Shown: piece after piece, positions 1 to 7,145 of the stretch
How the letters are laid out: each line of letters starts with the position of its first letter
How positions within the stretch are numbered: position 1 is the stretch's first letter
NCBI GenBank assembly: GCA_035493835.1
Contig: DATJHO010000049.1
Span: 1-27,200, forward strand
DNA: 27,200 nucleotides
Origin: DASZTU01 sp035493835
GTDB lineage: Bacteria; Pseudomonadota; Alphaproteobacteria; Rhizobiales; Devosiaceae
Direction: 5' to 3'
Notes under the pieces: generated by a model
What the model saw: only the letters and a program-made list of their open reading frames with translations
Told to the model about the DNA's origin: nothing
Databases searched by the model: none
Made by a program: the position numbers and the translations under genes

Positions 1-1739
1 CGATCGGCATCCGAGGCGTAGTACCAGTCGAACCCCTCGCCGCCGTCGATATTGGCGCGCAGATAGCCCTGATCGCAGGGCCCATCCGCAATTGCGGCAT
101 CGAGATGATCGGTGCCATCCCGCCAATCGGCCAGCGGCCAGTAATTGTCGAGCCCGAGCGCATCGATGGCCGGCGAGGCCCAGAGCGCATCGAGGTGGAA
201 GAACTTGTCGCCGGGGGCATCGGCGGGCTGATAACCCGAAAACTCCGACCAGTCCGCCGCATAGGTAAGCTTGGTGCCTCCCCCGACCACCGCCCGCACG
301 TCCTCTGCAAGCGTCGCCAGCGCATCAACAAAGGGGAAACTGTTCCCCTCCCCGCGGAGCGTCGTCAGCCCGCGCAGCTCCGAGCCGATGATCAGCGCAT
401 CGACGCCTCCGGCCAGCGCCGCCAGCGTGGCATAGTGCAAGACCATCCGCCGGAAACCCCAGTCGTTGGGCCCGGAATAGGAGACGGTCGTGCCCGAAAC
501 GGAGAAATCCGCGGCAGCGGCGCCGCCGAGAAACGCCGCGAGCTGGGCCGCGATTCCCTCAGTCTGGTCGGGCGTACCCGCCTGTCCCGGCGCCGGACTG
601 CAGGTGATCCGCCCGCGCCAGGGATAGGCTGGCTGCCCGGCCTCGCCATAGGGGGTTTCCAGCGCATTGCCGGCGGCGATGTCCATCATCACCAACGGAT
701 AAAGCGTGACTTTCAGCCCACGCGCCTTGAGGTCGGCGATCGCGGCGAGCACCGAGGCGTCCGACGGCGTGCCGCCATAAGCCGGCCCGCCATTCACCTG
801 CGACACGACACGCGCATCACCACGCGACAGGCCCGACACGGCCCAGCTCGCGCCGTGAACCTGGCGCGAGGCGGATTCCACCCGCGGCGCGATGGCGCAG
901 GTCCCGCAGCTGAGATCGTCGCCGAACCAGGCCACAACCAAAGACACATGCTCCAGATTGGGGCAAAGCGCCTGCAATTCGTCGAGCGACCAGGTCCAAT
1001 CCGAAATATTGGAGAAAAGGTGCGCGTTCTCGTTGTCCGTCGAGCCCGGCCCGAGCACTCGGACACGGGGGCTCGGATCGTAGCCGAATTCGGTGGCGCC
1101 CGGGATGATTGTGACGGCTTTGATCGCCGGCTCCAGTTCGCCCACCACCCGGCAGAGCTCAACCGAGAGATTGGGAATGCGATTGCCGAACGGCGTCAAA
1201 TCGAGCTGCTCGAACACCAGGTAGCAGAGGCCGCGATAAGCAGGCGCGTTGTCGGCCCCCTGCTTGGCCTCGATCAGGCTATCGGGCAACTGGTCCTCGC
1301 TGCCCCGATAAAACCGCAGGTTGAGCTGCTCGGTCTCGAGCAGTTCGCCATCTGCCCAGATCCGCCCGAGCCGGCTGACCTCGCCCTCACACAGGGCAAC
1401 CGCGAAATTGGCGAGGATGGTGGTGGTCGTGGTGCTGGGCGCGGTGCCCTTGGCGCCGGCGGATTGCTGCGTGGTTTCCTCGAGTTGCGTCGCCCAGATG
1501 ATGTTGCCGGTAACCCGGTTCCAGCCATAGAGTTTTGGGATCGGTCCACCCTCGGCCGACCCCTGCAAACTGATGTCGCTGCCGGTCGGCGCCGCGGTCG
1601 TGGACTTGCTGCCGAAAATGGCATTGTCGACGACACTGCCCGCCAGCGCCCCAAGCGCCCGCCCCGCAACAGCCCCGATCGGCCCGCCAATGAGCCCGCC
1701 AACGAACTGCCCGGCAACGGAAAGCGCAAGTGTGGCCAT
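1..1739 (-). CDS. GTA gp15-like 'megatron' tail tip / host-interaction protein, partial (C-terminus outside window)
   Basis: The minus-strand frame is open from an ATG at 1739 to the window edge (579 codons) and overlaps no other real gene. The N-terminus is Gly/Ala-rich and hydrophobic (residues 1-40), as is common in gp15 proteins. The middle carries a motif WFGDDLSCG (near residue 270), and from about residue 430 onward the sequence looks like the GTA TIM-barrel-like domain, with LDNYWPLADWRDG near the end and GFDWYYAS at the edge. In RcGTA this protein is about 1,300 residues and forms the tail tip that contacts the recipient cell wall and outer membrane. It should be the last structural gene of the cluster. 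Unusually, it does not follow gp14 directly: about 750 bases holding a toxin-antitoxin relic and repeats intervene. The family call is firm; the catalytic state of the barrel cannot be judged from this fragment. Confidence 0.93.
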   Translation of the reverse strand, partial: MATLALSVAGQFVGGLIGGPIGAVAGRALGALAGSVVDNAIFGSKSTTAAPTGSDISLQGSAEGGPIPKLYGWNRVTGNIIWATQLEETTQQSAGAKGTAPSTTTTTILANFAVALCEGEVSRLGRIWADGELLETEQLNLRFYRGSEDQLPDSLIEAKQGADNAPAYRGLCYLVFEQLDLTPFGNRIPNLSVELCRVVGELEPAIKAVTIIPGATEFGYDPSPRVRVLGPGSTDNENAHLFSNISDWTWSLDELQALCPNLEHVSLVVAWFGDDLSCGTCAIAPRVESASRQVHGASWAVSGLSRGDARVVSQVNGGPAYGGTPSDASVLAAIADLKARGLKVTLYPLVMMDIAAGNALETPYGEAGQPAYPWRGRITCSPAPGQAGTPDQTEGIAAQLAAFLGGAAAADFSVSGTTVSYSGPNDWGFRRMVLHYATLAALAGGVDALIIGSELRGLTTLRGEGNSFPFVDALATLAEDVRAVVGGGTKLTYAADWSEFSGYQPADAPGDKFFHLDALWASPAIDALGLDNYWPLADWRDGTDHLDAAIADGPCDQGYLRANIDGGEGFDWYYASDAD

Positions 1740-1846
1740 GAATGGATCTCGGTTTTTGAGGGAAGCAAGAAGCCAGACGCGAGGTCGCGAGGGCCGAAGG
1801 AACGCTTGGGGCAGCGCCGACCGTGAATCGCCTCCCTCCCCGCATC

Positions 1847-1947
1847 GTCATCCCCGGGCTTGACCCGGGGACCCATGCTGCCTCTCCCCGTACCAGGAGC
1901 GGACTTGGCAATGCCTCATGGGTGGCCGGGTCAAGCCCGGCCATGAC
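1847..1947. repeat. 101-bp MITE-like inverted-repeat element, copy 1
   Basis: Two 31-base arms (1847-1877 and 1917-1947) each hold a short palindrome around GGGCTTGACCC or its complement and are inverted relative to each other, with a 39-base centre. The element begins GTCATCCCCGGG and ends CCCGGCCATGAC. A second copy of identical length and inverse orientation is at 13646-13746. Short GTCAT...ATGAC elements of this kind are common in intergenic DNA of Hyphomicrobiales. It lies in the 430-base gene-free stretch between gp15 and the HicA-like remnant; the rest of that stretch holds a second repeat (2043-2091) and nothing else recognisable. Confidence 0.8.
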
Positions 1948-2042
1948 GAAGGAGGGGACGGCAACAATTCAGCCCGCAAAGCCGCGCAGCAGCTGAACGC
2001 GCGGAGCTACTCGGCAACGTGTCGCACGGCCGTGCCCCAGCC

Positions 2043-2091
2043 TCCTTCTCCCCTCGCGGGAGAAGGAGGCGCGAAGCGCCGGATAAGGGGG
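2043..2091. repeat. GC-rich palindromic (REP-like) repeat
   Basis: The hairpin CCTTCTCCCCTCGCGGGAG is followed by a second small palindrome, GGCGCGAAGCGCC. It is the same family as 6101-6147, which is in the opposite orientation (CCGGCGCTCCGCGCC then CTTCTCCCGC). Confidence 0.7.
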
Positions 2092-2100
2092 AGGCCTCTG

Positions 2101-2289
2101 CTAAAACTGCAGGTGAAGCTTGCTGCCGGCGTCGCGAAGAATGCCGTTGGCCGTATGCCGACTCTTCAGATTATTCGGAACGATCAGAACCCTGCCCGCG
2201 GAATCTACCCATTTCTCGTGCGATCCCTTGGCGTTGCTCTGAAAGAAGCGGTGTCGTCGCGAGATCCGGCATCGATACGTGGTTTGCAA
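2101..2289 (-). pseudogene. HicA-like toxin, N-terminally decayed
   Basis: The C-terminal half reads like a HicA/YcfA-type mRNA interferase: AKGSHEKWVD carries the family's GSH catalytic-type histidine, and LKSRHTANGILRDAG is the conserved tail. The N-terminus does not match. The only start in this frame is TTG (2289), and its first ~15 residues are unlike the usual HicA opening. The upstream frame (the partner ORF 2171-2440) contains MPDL at 2253-2255, which would be a plausible toxin start if a short deletion had shifted the frame. It overlaps most of the partner's 3' end, which is also unusual. I read it as a frameshifted toxin remnant. An alternative is a short functional toxin translated from TTG. 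Confidence 0.6.
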
Positions 2290-2440
2290 CGATCAGTTCG
2301 GGCGCAACCTCGCGCATCACCGCCTCGAACTCGTCCACCGTGGGCGCCTCGATATGAAGGCCGATGATGTCGCTTTCGGAATAATAGATCTTGGCCTCGT
2401 CATCCCACACGGCGCGTACTGTGAAGGCCCGCTTCGCCAT
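2171..2440 (-). CDS. DUF1902/HicB-like antitoxin, probably with an aberrant C-terminus
   Basis: The 89-codon ORF starts at ATG 2440. Residues 1-55 (RAFTVRAVWDDEAKIYYSESD, then IIGLHIEAPTVDEF and PELIVANH) fit the partial RNase H-like fold of HicB/DUF1902 antitoxins, which bind and neutralise HicA and usually repress their own operon. The last 30 or so residues run through the frame-overlapping toxin region and do not resemble the family, so the natural stop is probably lost, consistent with a small frameshifting deletion between antitoxin and toxin. It sits between gp14 and gp15 of the GTA cluster on the same strand. No separate promoter was recognised. The HicB-type fold is an inference from short motifs. 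Confidence 0.65.
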   Translation of the reverse strand: MAKRAFTVRAVWDDEAKIYYSESDIIGLHIEAPTVDEFEAVMREVAPELIVANHVSMPDLATTPLLSEQRQGIAREMGRFRGQGSDRSE

Positions 2441-2488
2441 TTTTCGCCTGCCTGTCGGTGCAAGGTACCCGTATCCACTATAGCGGCC

Positions 2489-2941
2489 TCATCGGTAGCT
2501 CGGCAACGCCGTCCCCCGAGGCGGAAACCCGAACACCCCCGCCACCCGCCGCCTCCACCCATCGGTCAAATTCGCCTCGATGACGCCGAGGCGCTCCTGC
2601 GCGTGGATGAAGCGCTCAGGGGAAACCATGATGCCGCAATGCCGGGGGCTTTGCAGGCCCGCGAGGCGGAACAGCACTACCTGCCCCGCGGCGAGAGGCG
2701 GCGAGGCGGGGGTGAGGAAGCGGTTGGCAGCGGCGAGCAGGGTCTCAGCGCTGCCAAGGTCGCGCCAGTCGGCCCGATAAGGCGGCACGGCGACAGGCTC
2801 GTCGCCATAAAGCATTCGCCACACCCCGCGCAGCAGGCCGAGGCAATCGCAGCCGGCGCCGAGCGTCGTGGCCTGGTGGCGATAGGGCGTGCCGAGCCAA
2901 GCCCGGGCCGCCGTAATGATTTCGTCCGGGGTCGGGCTCAT
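2489..2941 (-). CDS. GTA gp14-like NlpC/P60 family peptidase (tail cell-wall hydrolase)
   Basis: The protein has 150 residues and is an NlpC/P60 cysteine peptidase. The catalytic Cys is C33 in GAGCDCLGL, the His is H101 in SPRHCGIM, and H113 in FIHAQ is the likely third polar residue. In RcGTA the homologue is a tail-associated peptidase thought to cut peptidoglycan peptides of the recipient during DNA entry. The ATG at 2941 overlaps the gp13 stop (ATGA), so the two are translationally coupled. Its 3' end is followed by the HicAB-like relic instead of gp15. Confidence 0.93.
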   Translation of the reverse strand: MSPTPDEIITAARAWLGTPYRHQATTLGAGCDCLGLLRGVWRMLYGDEPVAVPPYRADWRDLGSAETLLAAANRFLTPASPPLAAGQVVLFRLAGLQSPRHCGIMVSPERFIHAQERLGVIEANLTDGWRRRVAGVFGFPPRGTALPSYR

Positions 2942-3828
2942 GGCACCAGCGGCTCGCCGTTGAGGGCGGAGCCCGGCTTGGGATAGCTCAGCACGAAATC
3001 ATTGCCCGGAATGTGCGGAAAGCCGCGGAAATTCTGGCTGTTGGCGAATTTCACGCGGCAGGTCGCAAAGAGCCGGTCGCAACCGGCGAGCGCGGTGAGC
3101 GTATCGCCGGGCGCAACCCGGTCGCCGACCGGGGTGGAAAAGCTAAAAATATCGGCCCCGCCGATCCGCGCATGGCTGAGGATCTGGTCCTTGAGTCCGT
3201 CGCGCCTGCCGCTGCTCCAGGCGGCTGTACCGAGGCCGAACCACGCCTCGTCGAACCCCGACACGCCATCGATCGCCAGCCGGTAGCGATCACGGATGGC
3301 GGCGACCGTGGCCATGGCGCGGTAGCGAGGGTCGGCGAGATTGATCCCGCAGCGGGAATCGCCGAGCTGTGCATCGCAGAGCGATTGGTAGAGCCGCCCC
3401 TTGGGCACGTTCAGCGCCTGCTGGCCGGAGCGCAGCTCGGCGCGGAACTGGCCATCCTCGCGCGTGATCTCGCCGATGGTCGATACTCGCACAGAATCGC
3501 GTACCGAAACGTCGCACCAGTTGACGCGAAAAGTTTCGACCAGAGCCCCATCATAGCGGCCGAGCAGGATATCGTCCTCGATGATTGCATCGGAGCGGAG
3601 GATCCCGACAACCTCGCTGGTATCGACCTGGGCGCCGAGTTTTGCACTTTCCTCGCCCCCATCGAGCCCGCCGACGGGCAGGAAATCGGTGCCGTCAAAA
3701 CTTAGTTTTCGGTCGTGATCCGTAAAACCCAGGACGACACCATCGGCGCGAGTCAGCCGCCAGCAAGTGGCCAACGTCGTCGCGCCGCTTTCAATGTGGG
3801 CGGCGAAGGCCGCATCGAGCACTCTCAT
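2938..3828 (-). CDS. GTA gp13-like DUF2163 tail hub protein
   Basis: The 296-residue protein has DUF2163 in its N-terminal two thirds and a phage-hub-like C-terminal domain. Four cysteines are placed as two pairs: C151 and C160 (LCDAQLGDSRCGIN), and C250 and C257 (GCDRLFATCRVKFAN), the latter followed by NFRGFPHIPGND, a signature of this family. In the RcGTA structure the hub is reported to bind an iron-sulfur cluster; these cysteines are the obvious candidates here, which is an inference. The ATG at 3828 overlaps the gp12 stop (ATGA), and the stop overlaps the gp14 start. The protein should form the baseplate hub between the distal tail protein and the megatron. Confidence 0.94.
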   Translation of the reverse strand: MRVLDAAFAAHIESGATTLATCWRLTRADGVVLGFTDHDRKLSFDGTDFLPVGGLDGGEESAKLGAQVDTSEVVGILRSDAIIEDDILLGRYDGALVETFRVNWCDVSVRDSVRVSTIGEITREDGQFRAELRSGQQALNVPKGRLYQSLCDAQLGDSRCGINLADPRYRAMATVAAIRDRYRLAIDGVSGFDEAWFGLGTAAWSSGRRDGLKDQILSHARIGGADIFSFSTPVGDRVAPGDTLTALAGCDRLFATCRVKFANSQNFRGFPHIPGNDFVLSYPKPGSALNGEPLVP

Positions 3829-4448
3829 TCGTTCACCTCGATGAGCGGGATGGAGGAAGCGTCGGCGGCATCAAAGCTCGAGAGTTCGATGTCGAGCTGG
3901 TCGGTATCGAACCGTACTGGCACATCGAAGAGGAATCCGGCCGTGATGTTTTCCCCCGCAGCCGGTGCAGCCGCGAGGGTGACCAGGCCGGTCAGCGGAT
4001 CGACGCTGAAGCCGTTGGTTTCCGCCCCCGCAACCGCCACCAATACACTGCCCGCGACCGGTTTGGTGATCGGCCGGAAATAGGGGTCGAAACTCGCGCC
4101 ATAGCGCTTGGAGAGCTGGAAAGCCGTGGTCGTCCCGTCGCCGATCCCGATCGCCTGGTCCAACGCGGTCGGCGTGCCGCTGCCGCCATTGGATGAAAAA
4201 TCGAGCCCGTCGCGCCACAGGAAGCTGTGGAAGCGCCCGCGCCGCTCCTCGAAAAAGGCCAGCACCGCCTGCATGTCGGCCCGGGATTTCACCCCATAGC
4301 CAGCATTGTAGCGGCGGCGCGAATTGGCCCAGCGCGCATTGCGCTCCTCGGCGCCGCTCCTGAGCGTCACGACATCGGTCAACCGCTCCGGCCCGCCATG
4401 CGCGCCAAGCGCAATATCGAGCGGGAAGCGAATAGGGTGAAAGGCCAT
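3825..4448 (-). CDS. GTA gp12-like DUF2460 distal tail protein
   Basis: The 207-residue protein matches DUF2460/TIGR02217 phage proteins: FHPIRFPLDIALGA at the start, RRYNAGYGVKS and FFEERRGRFHSFLWRDGLDF in the first half, and a beta-rich second half ending near FDTDQLDIELSSF. It forms the distal tail ring linking the tail tube to the hub. It starts at ATG 4448, downstream of a 151-base gap that carries an inverted repeat pair, and ends in an ATGA overlap with gp13. Confidence 0.93.
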   Translation of the reverse strand: MAFHPIRFPLDIALGAHGGPERLTDVVTLRSGAEERNARWANSRRRYNAGYGVKSRADMQAVLAFFEERRGRFHSFLWRDGLDFSSNGGSGTPTALDQAIGIGDGTTTAFQLSKRYGASFDPYFRPITKPVAGSVLVAVAGAETNGFSVDPLTGLVTLAAAPAAGENITAGFLFDVPVRFDTDQLDIELSSFDAADASSIPLIEVNE

Positions 4449-4481
4449 GAACGCCTCCGTTTTGGGCCTCGAGGAAAACTA

Positions 4482-4572
4482 GAGATTCCCGCCTGCGCGG
4501 GAATGACCTCTGCCCAAAAGGCAGGGCCGGGGCCAATTGGCACTTCGTCATTCCCGCGCAGGGGGGAATCTC
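4482..4572. repeat. Inverted pair of palindromic repeats between gp11 and gp12
   Basis: A 26-base unit beginning GAGATTCCCGCC (4482-4507) is repeated in inverse orientation at 4547-4572 (GTCATTCCCGCG...GAATCTC). Each unit is itself nearly palindromic (ATTCCCGC/GCGGGAAT). Such units are frequent in proteobacterial intergenic DNA. The whole could fold into a large cruciform or RNA hairpin inside the GTA transcript. Confidence 0.8.
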
Positions 4573-4599
4573 CGTTTGTTTCAGGGAACAAGAGAAGTC

Positions 4600-5157
4600 T
4601 TAACTCCCCCGCGTCCCGCGCCTCACCGCGCGGAGCAGCATCGCCGACACCTCGGCTTCGCTGGCCGCAAAACTCTTCGCGTCGGGCGCGCTGACGTTGA
4701 AGTTGACCGTCACGGCCCCACCCCCGGCGCCGGCGACGCCCAGGCTGCCGTCGGCACCCCGCACCAGCGGCATGATCGCCTCCGGGCCTGCTTCACCGGC
4801 GAGACCCGTGCCGCTACCCATCGGGAAATAGGTCGGCGAGGCGATGACGCCGCCCTTGGCAAAGGCGGTGACCCCGCCGAGCGTCGGGTTGGTGGCGGTG
4901 AAAAGATTGCTGACGAAGCCGGAAATGAGTTGACTCACCGGCTGCAGCGCCGCCTTCAGGGCGATATTGGAGAAGGAGAGCGCGATATCGCCCAGCACGT
5001 TGTTGAGCGATTTGCCGTCGACCGCCGCCGAACGAAAAGCGCTGGTGATCGAGCGCGAAACGCTGCCGGCGAGCGAATTGATCTGCCCGAGCTGGGTCGA
5101 AACCCCGCTCAGCTCCGTTGAAAAACCGTCGGAAAACAGCGGATCGCTATCGGCCAT
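4600..5157 (-). CDS. GTA gp11-like short tail tape measure protein
   Basis: The 185-residue protein starts at ATG 5157; a TTG one codon upstream is less likely. It has a short helical N-terminal half (TQLGQINSLAGSVSRSITSAFRSA), a hydrophobic middle (SNIALKAALQPVSQLISGFVSNLF) and the Gly-rich C-terminal motif FAKGGVIASPTYFPMG...GEAGPEAIMPL, typical of tape-measure C-termini. GTA gp11 proteins are much shorter than phage tape measures (about 220 residues in RcGTA) and set a short tail. It overlaps the upstream chaperone gene by 11 bases. It is among the more divergent genes of the cluster but the C-terminal motif is clear. Confidence 0.9.
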   Translation of the reverse strand: MADSDPLFSDGFSTELSGVSTQLGQINSLAGSVSRSITSAFRSAAVDGKSLNNVLGDIALSFSNIALKAALQPVSQLISGFVSNLFTATNPTLGGVTAFAKGGVIASPTYFPMGSGTGLAGEAGPEAIMPLVRGADGSLGVAGAGGGAVTVNFNVSAPDAKSFAASEAEVSAMLLRAVRRGTRGS

Positions 5158-5356
5158 CAAAACTCTCCTTGTCCGGGAAGGCAGCCATCAGCCGGCCCAT
5201 CGTCGAGCGATCCGGCGGGCGCGGGCGGCTCCGCCCGGCGGCTCCTTCGACGGCCGCCGCAAGTTCGCGCGGGGTCAGGCCCCAAAAATCGCGCGAGCTG
5301 AGCCTGAGCGTGCCAAAACCGAAGCGCATCGCGTCGTTCCAGGGAAAGGCGGTCAT
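5147..5356 (-). CDS. GTA gp10.1-like small tail assembly chaperone (rcc01693 type)
   Basis: The 69-residue protein begins TAFPWNDAMRFGFGTLRLSS and continues FWGLTPRELAAAVEG, the pattern of the small GTA protein encoded between gp10 and gp11 in other alphaproteobacteria. Its ATG (5356) overlaps the gp10 stop by ATGA, and its own stop lies 11 bases inside gp11. In other tailed phages a pair of small proteins at this position acts as chaperone for the tape measure; that role is inferred from position and family. Confidence 0.88.
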   Translation of the reverse strand: MTAFPWNDAMRFGFGTLRLSSRDFWGLTPRELAAAVEGAAGRSRPRPPDRSTMGRLMAAFPDKESFDGR

Positions 5357-5667
5357 GCCGCCTCCCCGAAAGTGGCCCGCAGCAGCCGCGCGGCAATGTC
5401 CGCGGCGCCCCTGAGGCCACCCTCGATATGCATGCGGGCGAGGTCGTCGTCGGTGAGCGCGTTGCCGGCACCGCGAAGCCCCGCCCCGATGATCGCGGTG
5501 AGGTCGCGGGCCGAAATCCGCCCCTCCCCGAACCGCTCGGCCAAGCCGGTCAGGTCGCCCGCCTGCAGCCGTGCCTCGAGCTCGGCCAGGGCGCCGAGCG
5601 TCAGGCAGAGCGTTCGTTCCTCGCCGCCGATGAGGGCGGAAATTTCGCCGCGATGAATGTTCGCCAT
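5353..5667 (-). CDS. GTA gp10-like tail tube/assembly protein (gene transfer agent family)
   Basis: The 104-residue protein has the usual opening ANIHRGEISALIGGEERTLCLTLGALAELEARL, in which the short beta strands are followed by a helix, and matches the alphaproteobacterial GTA gp10 family. The start at 5667 is fixed by a one-base TGATG overlap with the gp9 stop. It ends in an ATGA overlap with the next small gene. It is thought to act with gp10.1 as a tail assembly chaperone; no enzymatic motif is expected or seen. Confidence 0.9.
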   Translation of the reverse strand: MANIHRGEISALIGGEERTLCLTLGALAELEARLQAGDLTGLAERFGEGRISARDLTAIIGAGLRGAGNALTDDDLARMHIEGGLRGAADIAARLLRATFGEAA

Positions 5668-6080
5668 CAGAGCCCCGCAAAACTGAGTTGGCCGGCGCTT
5701 TCGAGCGACAATTCGAACGTCACCTCGCCGGCATAGTCGGCCGAAAACTGCAGCGCCGTGATCTGGAAGGGCCCGGCGACAATGCCGAAGCCGGGGATCA
5801 CCAGCTGCCAATTGCAGATGGTCGAGCCGAAGAAGAGCCCGCGCACGGCCTCGTCCGAGGCCTGGTCCTTGAAAATCCCCGAACCCGAAACCGAGGCGCG
5901 CTTGATGCCGCCGCCAGCGAGCAGTTCCCGCCACCGGCCCGCCGATTCCGAGTCGGTGACGTCGATCGAAGCCGCGTTGAACGACAGTGCGCGCGTCCTC
6001 AGCCCCGCCACCGTGACAAAACTCCCCGAGCCGGAGGCATCGAGTTTTAGAAGCATATCCTTGCCGCTTTGGGCTGCCAT
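5667..6080 (-). CDS. GTA gp9-like major tail (tube) protein
   Basis: The 137-residue protein begins AAQSGKDMLLKLD and contains GLRTRALSFNAASIDVTDSESAGRWRELL, the signature of the phage major tail protein family (TIGR02126-type) found in GTAs. Rings of this protein form the tail tube. The ATG at 6080 follows a 146-base gap filled with GC-rich hairpin repeats, so it has no overlap with gp8. Its stop overlaps the gp10 start by one base. Confidence 0.93.
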   Translation of the reverse strand: MAAQSGKDMLLKLDASGSGSFVTVAGLRTRALSFNAASIDVTDSESAGRWRELLAGGGIKRASVSGSGIFKDQASDEAVRGLFFGSTICNWQLVIPGFGIVAGPFQITALQFSADYAGEVTFELSLESAGQLSFAGL

Positions 6081-6100
6081 TTTTTGCTCCTTGGGGTTGC

Positions 6101-6222
6101 CCCCTCATCCGGCGCTCCGCGCCATCTTCTCCCGCAAGGGGAGAAGGGAAACTGGGGCGCGGCCGTGCCACATCTCACCCCTCCCCTTGCGGGAGAGGGT
6201 GCCGGCAGGCGGGCGAGGGGGT
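6101..6222. repeat. GC-rich palindromic repeat cluster between gp8 and gp9
   Basis: At least two hairpin units: 6101-6147 (CCGGCGCTCCGCGCC then CTTCTCCCGCAAGGGGAGAAG) and 6168-6222 (CCCCTCCCCTTGCGGGAGAGG). The first is the inverse of the unit at 2043-2091. It fills essentially the whole intergenic gap. Confidence 0.75.
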
Positions 6223-6226
6223 CTGG

Positions 6227-6634
6227 TTACGCCGACGCTTCGGTAAAAAACCGCAATGTCAGCGCCGCTCGCGCCGCGCCGGTATCGAGATCGATCGCCG
6301 TATCGGTTCGCTCGTGGTTGCAATTGGTGATGGCAAGCCCGGCCGGCGCCAGGGCGCCGTCGAGCACCACCGCCAGCACGCGGTCGGCGATCGCGAGCAC
6401 CGCCTTGCGGCTGGCATCGGAGTGCCAGAGATGCAGCACCACCCGATGATCGCTGCCAGGCGCCGCATCGCCATCACGCGGCACCAGGTCGTGACGGGCG
6501 ATGACGATGCACGGCGCCGGAGCGAGCCTGGGCGGCGCATCGAAGATGGCGTCGCCGACGAGGGCGGTCAGCGACGGATCGGCCTTCAACGCGGCAACCA
6601 GCGCCGACTGCAGCGCGACGATGGGGTGGGTCAT
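6227..6634 (-). CDS. GTA gp8-like tail completion protein (DUF3168)
   Basis: The 135-residue protein starts at ATG 6634 (THPIVALQSALVAALKADPSLTALVG), the typical DUF3168 opening, followed by IFDAPPRLAPAPCIVIARHD and the HRVVLHLWHSDASRKAVLAIADRV helix. An upstream in-frame extension would run through the neighbouring repeat, so the ATG is preferred. DUF3168 proteins cap the proximal end of the tail tube before it joins the head. It is separated from both neighbours by GC-rich repeats, unlike the overlapped genes elsewhere in the cluster. Confidence 0.92.
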   Translation of the reverse strand: MTHPIVALQSALVAALKADPSLTALVGDAIFDAPPRLAPAPCIVIARHDLVPRDGDAAPGSDHRVVLHLWHSDASRKAVLAIADRVLAVVLDGALAPAGLAITNCNHERTDTAIDLDTGAARAALTLRFFTEASA

Positions 6635-6643
6635 GGTGAAGGA

Positions 6644-6776
6644 ACTCCCACCCCATCCCTCGCCGCAAGGGGGAGGGTGTCCGGCTGAGTTTGCGGGGCG
6701 GTTGGTGACGCGCAACTGGCACCGCCCGGCTCCCTCCCCCCTGCTGGGAGGGCTGGGGTGGGGGTGGTCGCGAATA
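6644..6776. repeat. GC-rich repeat between gp7 and gp8
   Basis: It contains CCCACCCCATCCCTCGCC/GGGGGAGGG near 6648 and the inverse form CTCCCTCCCCCC...GGGAGG...GGGGTGGGGGTGG near 6731-6768. It is related to the units at 7769-7947 and fills most of the 157-base gap. Confidence 0.65.
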
Positions 6777-6791
6777 CGGCCTTGCCCATCA

Positions 6792-7145
6792 TCACCCCGT
6801 CACCATCGTCTCGACGCACGTGCACGAAAGGTACGTTCGCCGGCCGTTGAGGTCCTCGGCGCCCACCACCTCGAGGTTGCGGCCTAAAAACACCAGCCGG
6901 TCGCCGGGACCGATATCGATGCGATAGCGCAGCACCACCGAGTGCGTGAGGCTGCTGCCCCGCGCGTCGCCCCAGCTGGCCTGGCGCGCCGACAATTCCC
7001 TGACTCGCGCCCAAACCGTGGCAATCGGGAAGAAGGTCGTCACCGTCCCGCCCCCATCGTCGGCAACCGTGTCGCGGCGGCGGATCTCGACCCGGTCGCG
7101 CAGCGAGCCGATCGGCGGCTTCTGCACCTCGGCAAGCGCGCTCAC
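6792..7145 (-). CDS. GTA gp7-like head closure / head-tail adaptor protein
   Basis: The 117-residue protein is of the phage head-tail joining family: IGSLRDRVEIRRRDTVADDGGG, VWARVRELSARQ, SVVLRYRIDIGPGDRLVFLGRNLEVVGAEDLNGRRTYLSCTCVE. No ATG fits. A GTG at 7145 overlaps the gp6 stop (GTGA at 7145-7142) and gives the expected N-terminus SALAEVQKP before the conserved LRDRVEI, so I chose it. In GTAs this ring closes the portal-adaptor channel. Confidence 0.9.
   Translation of the reverse strand: MSALAEVQKPPIGSLRDRVEIRRRDTVADDGGGTVTTFFPIATVWARVRELSARQASWGDARGSSLTHSVVLRYRIDIGPGDRLVFLGRNLEVVGAEDLNGRRTYLSCTCVETMVTG

Noticed and set aside
105..1826. Long plus-strand ORF opposite gp15
   Set aside because: Its product is Arg/Gly/Pro-rich and low in recognisable structure; the opposite strand encodes a continuous GTA gp15 with clear motifs.
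4449..4551. Extended N-terminus of the DUF2460 gene's neighbouring frame (226-codon ORF)
   Set aside because: It is out of frame with the DUF2460 protein, starts within an inverted repeat and has shadow-like composition.
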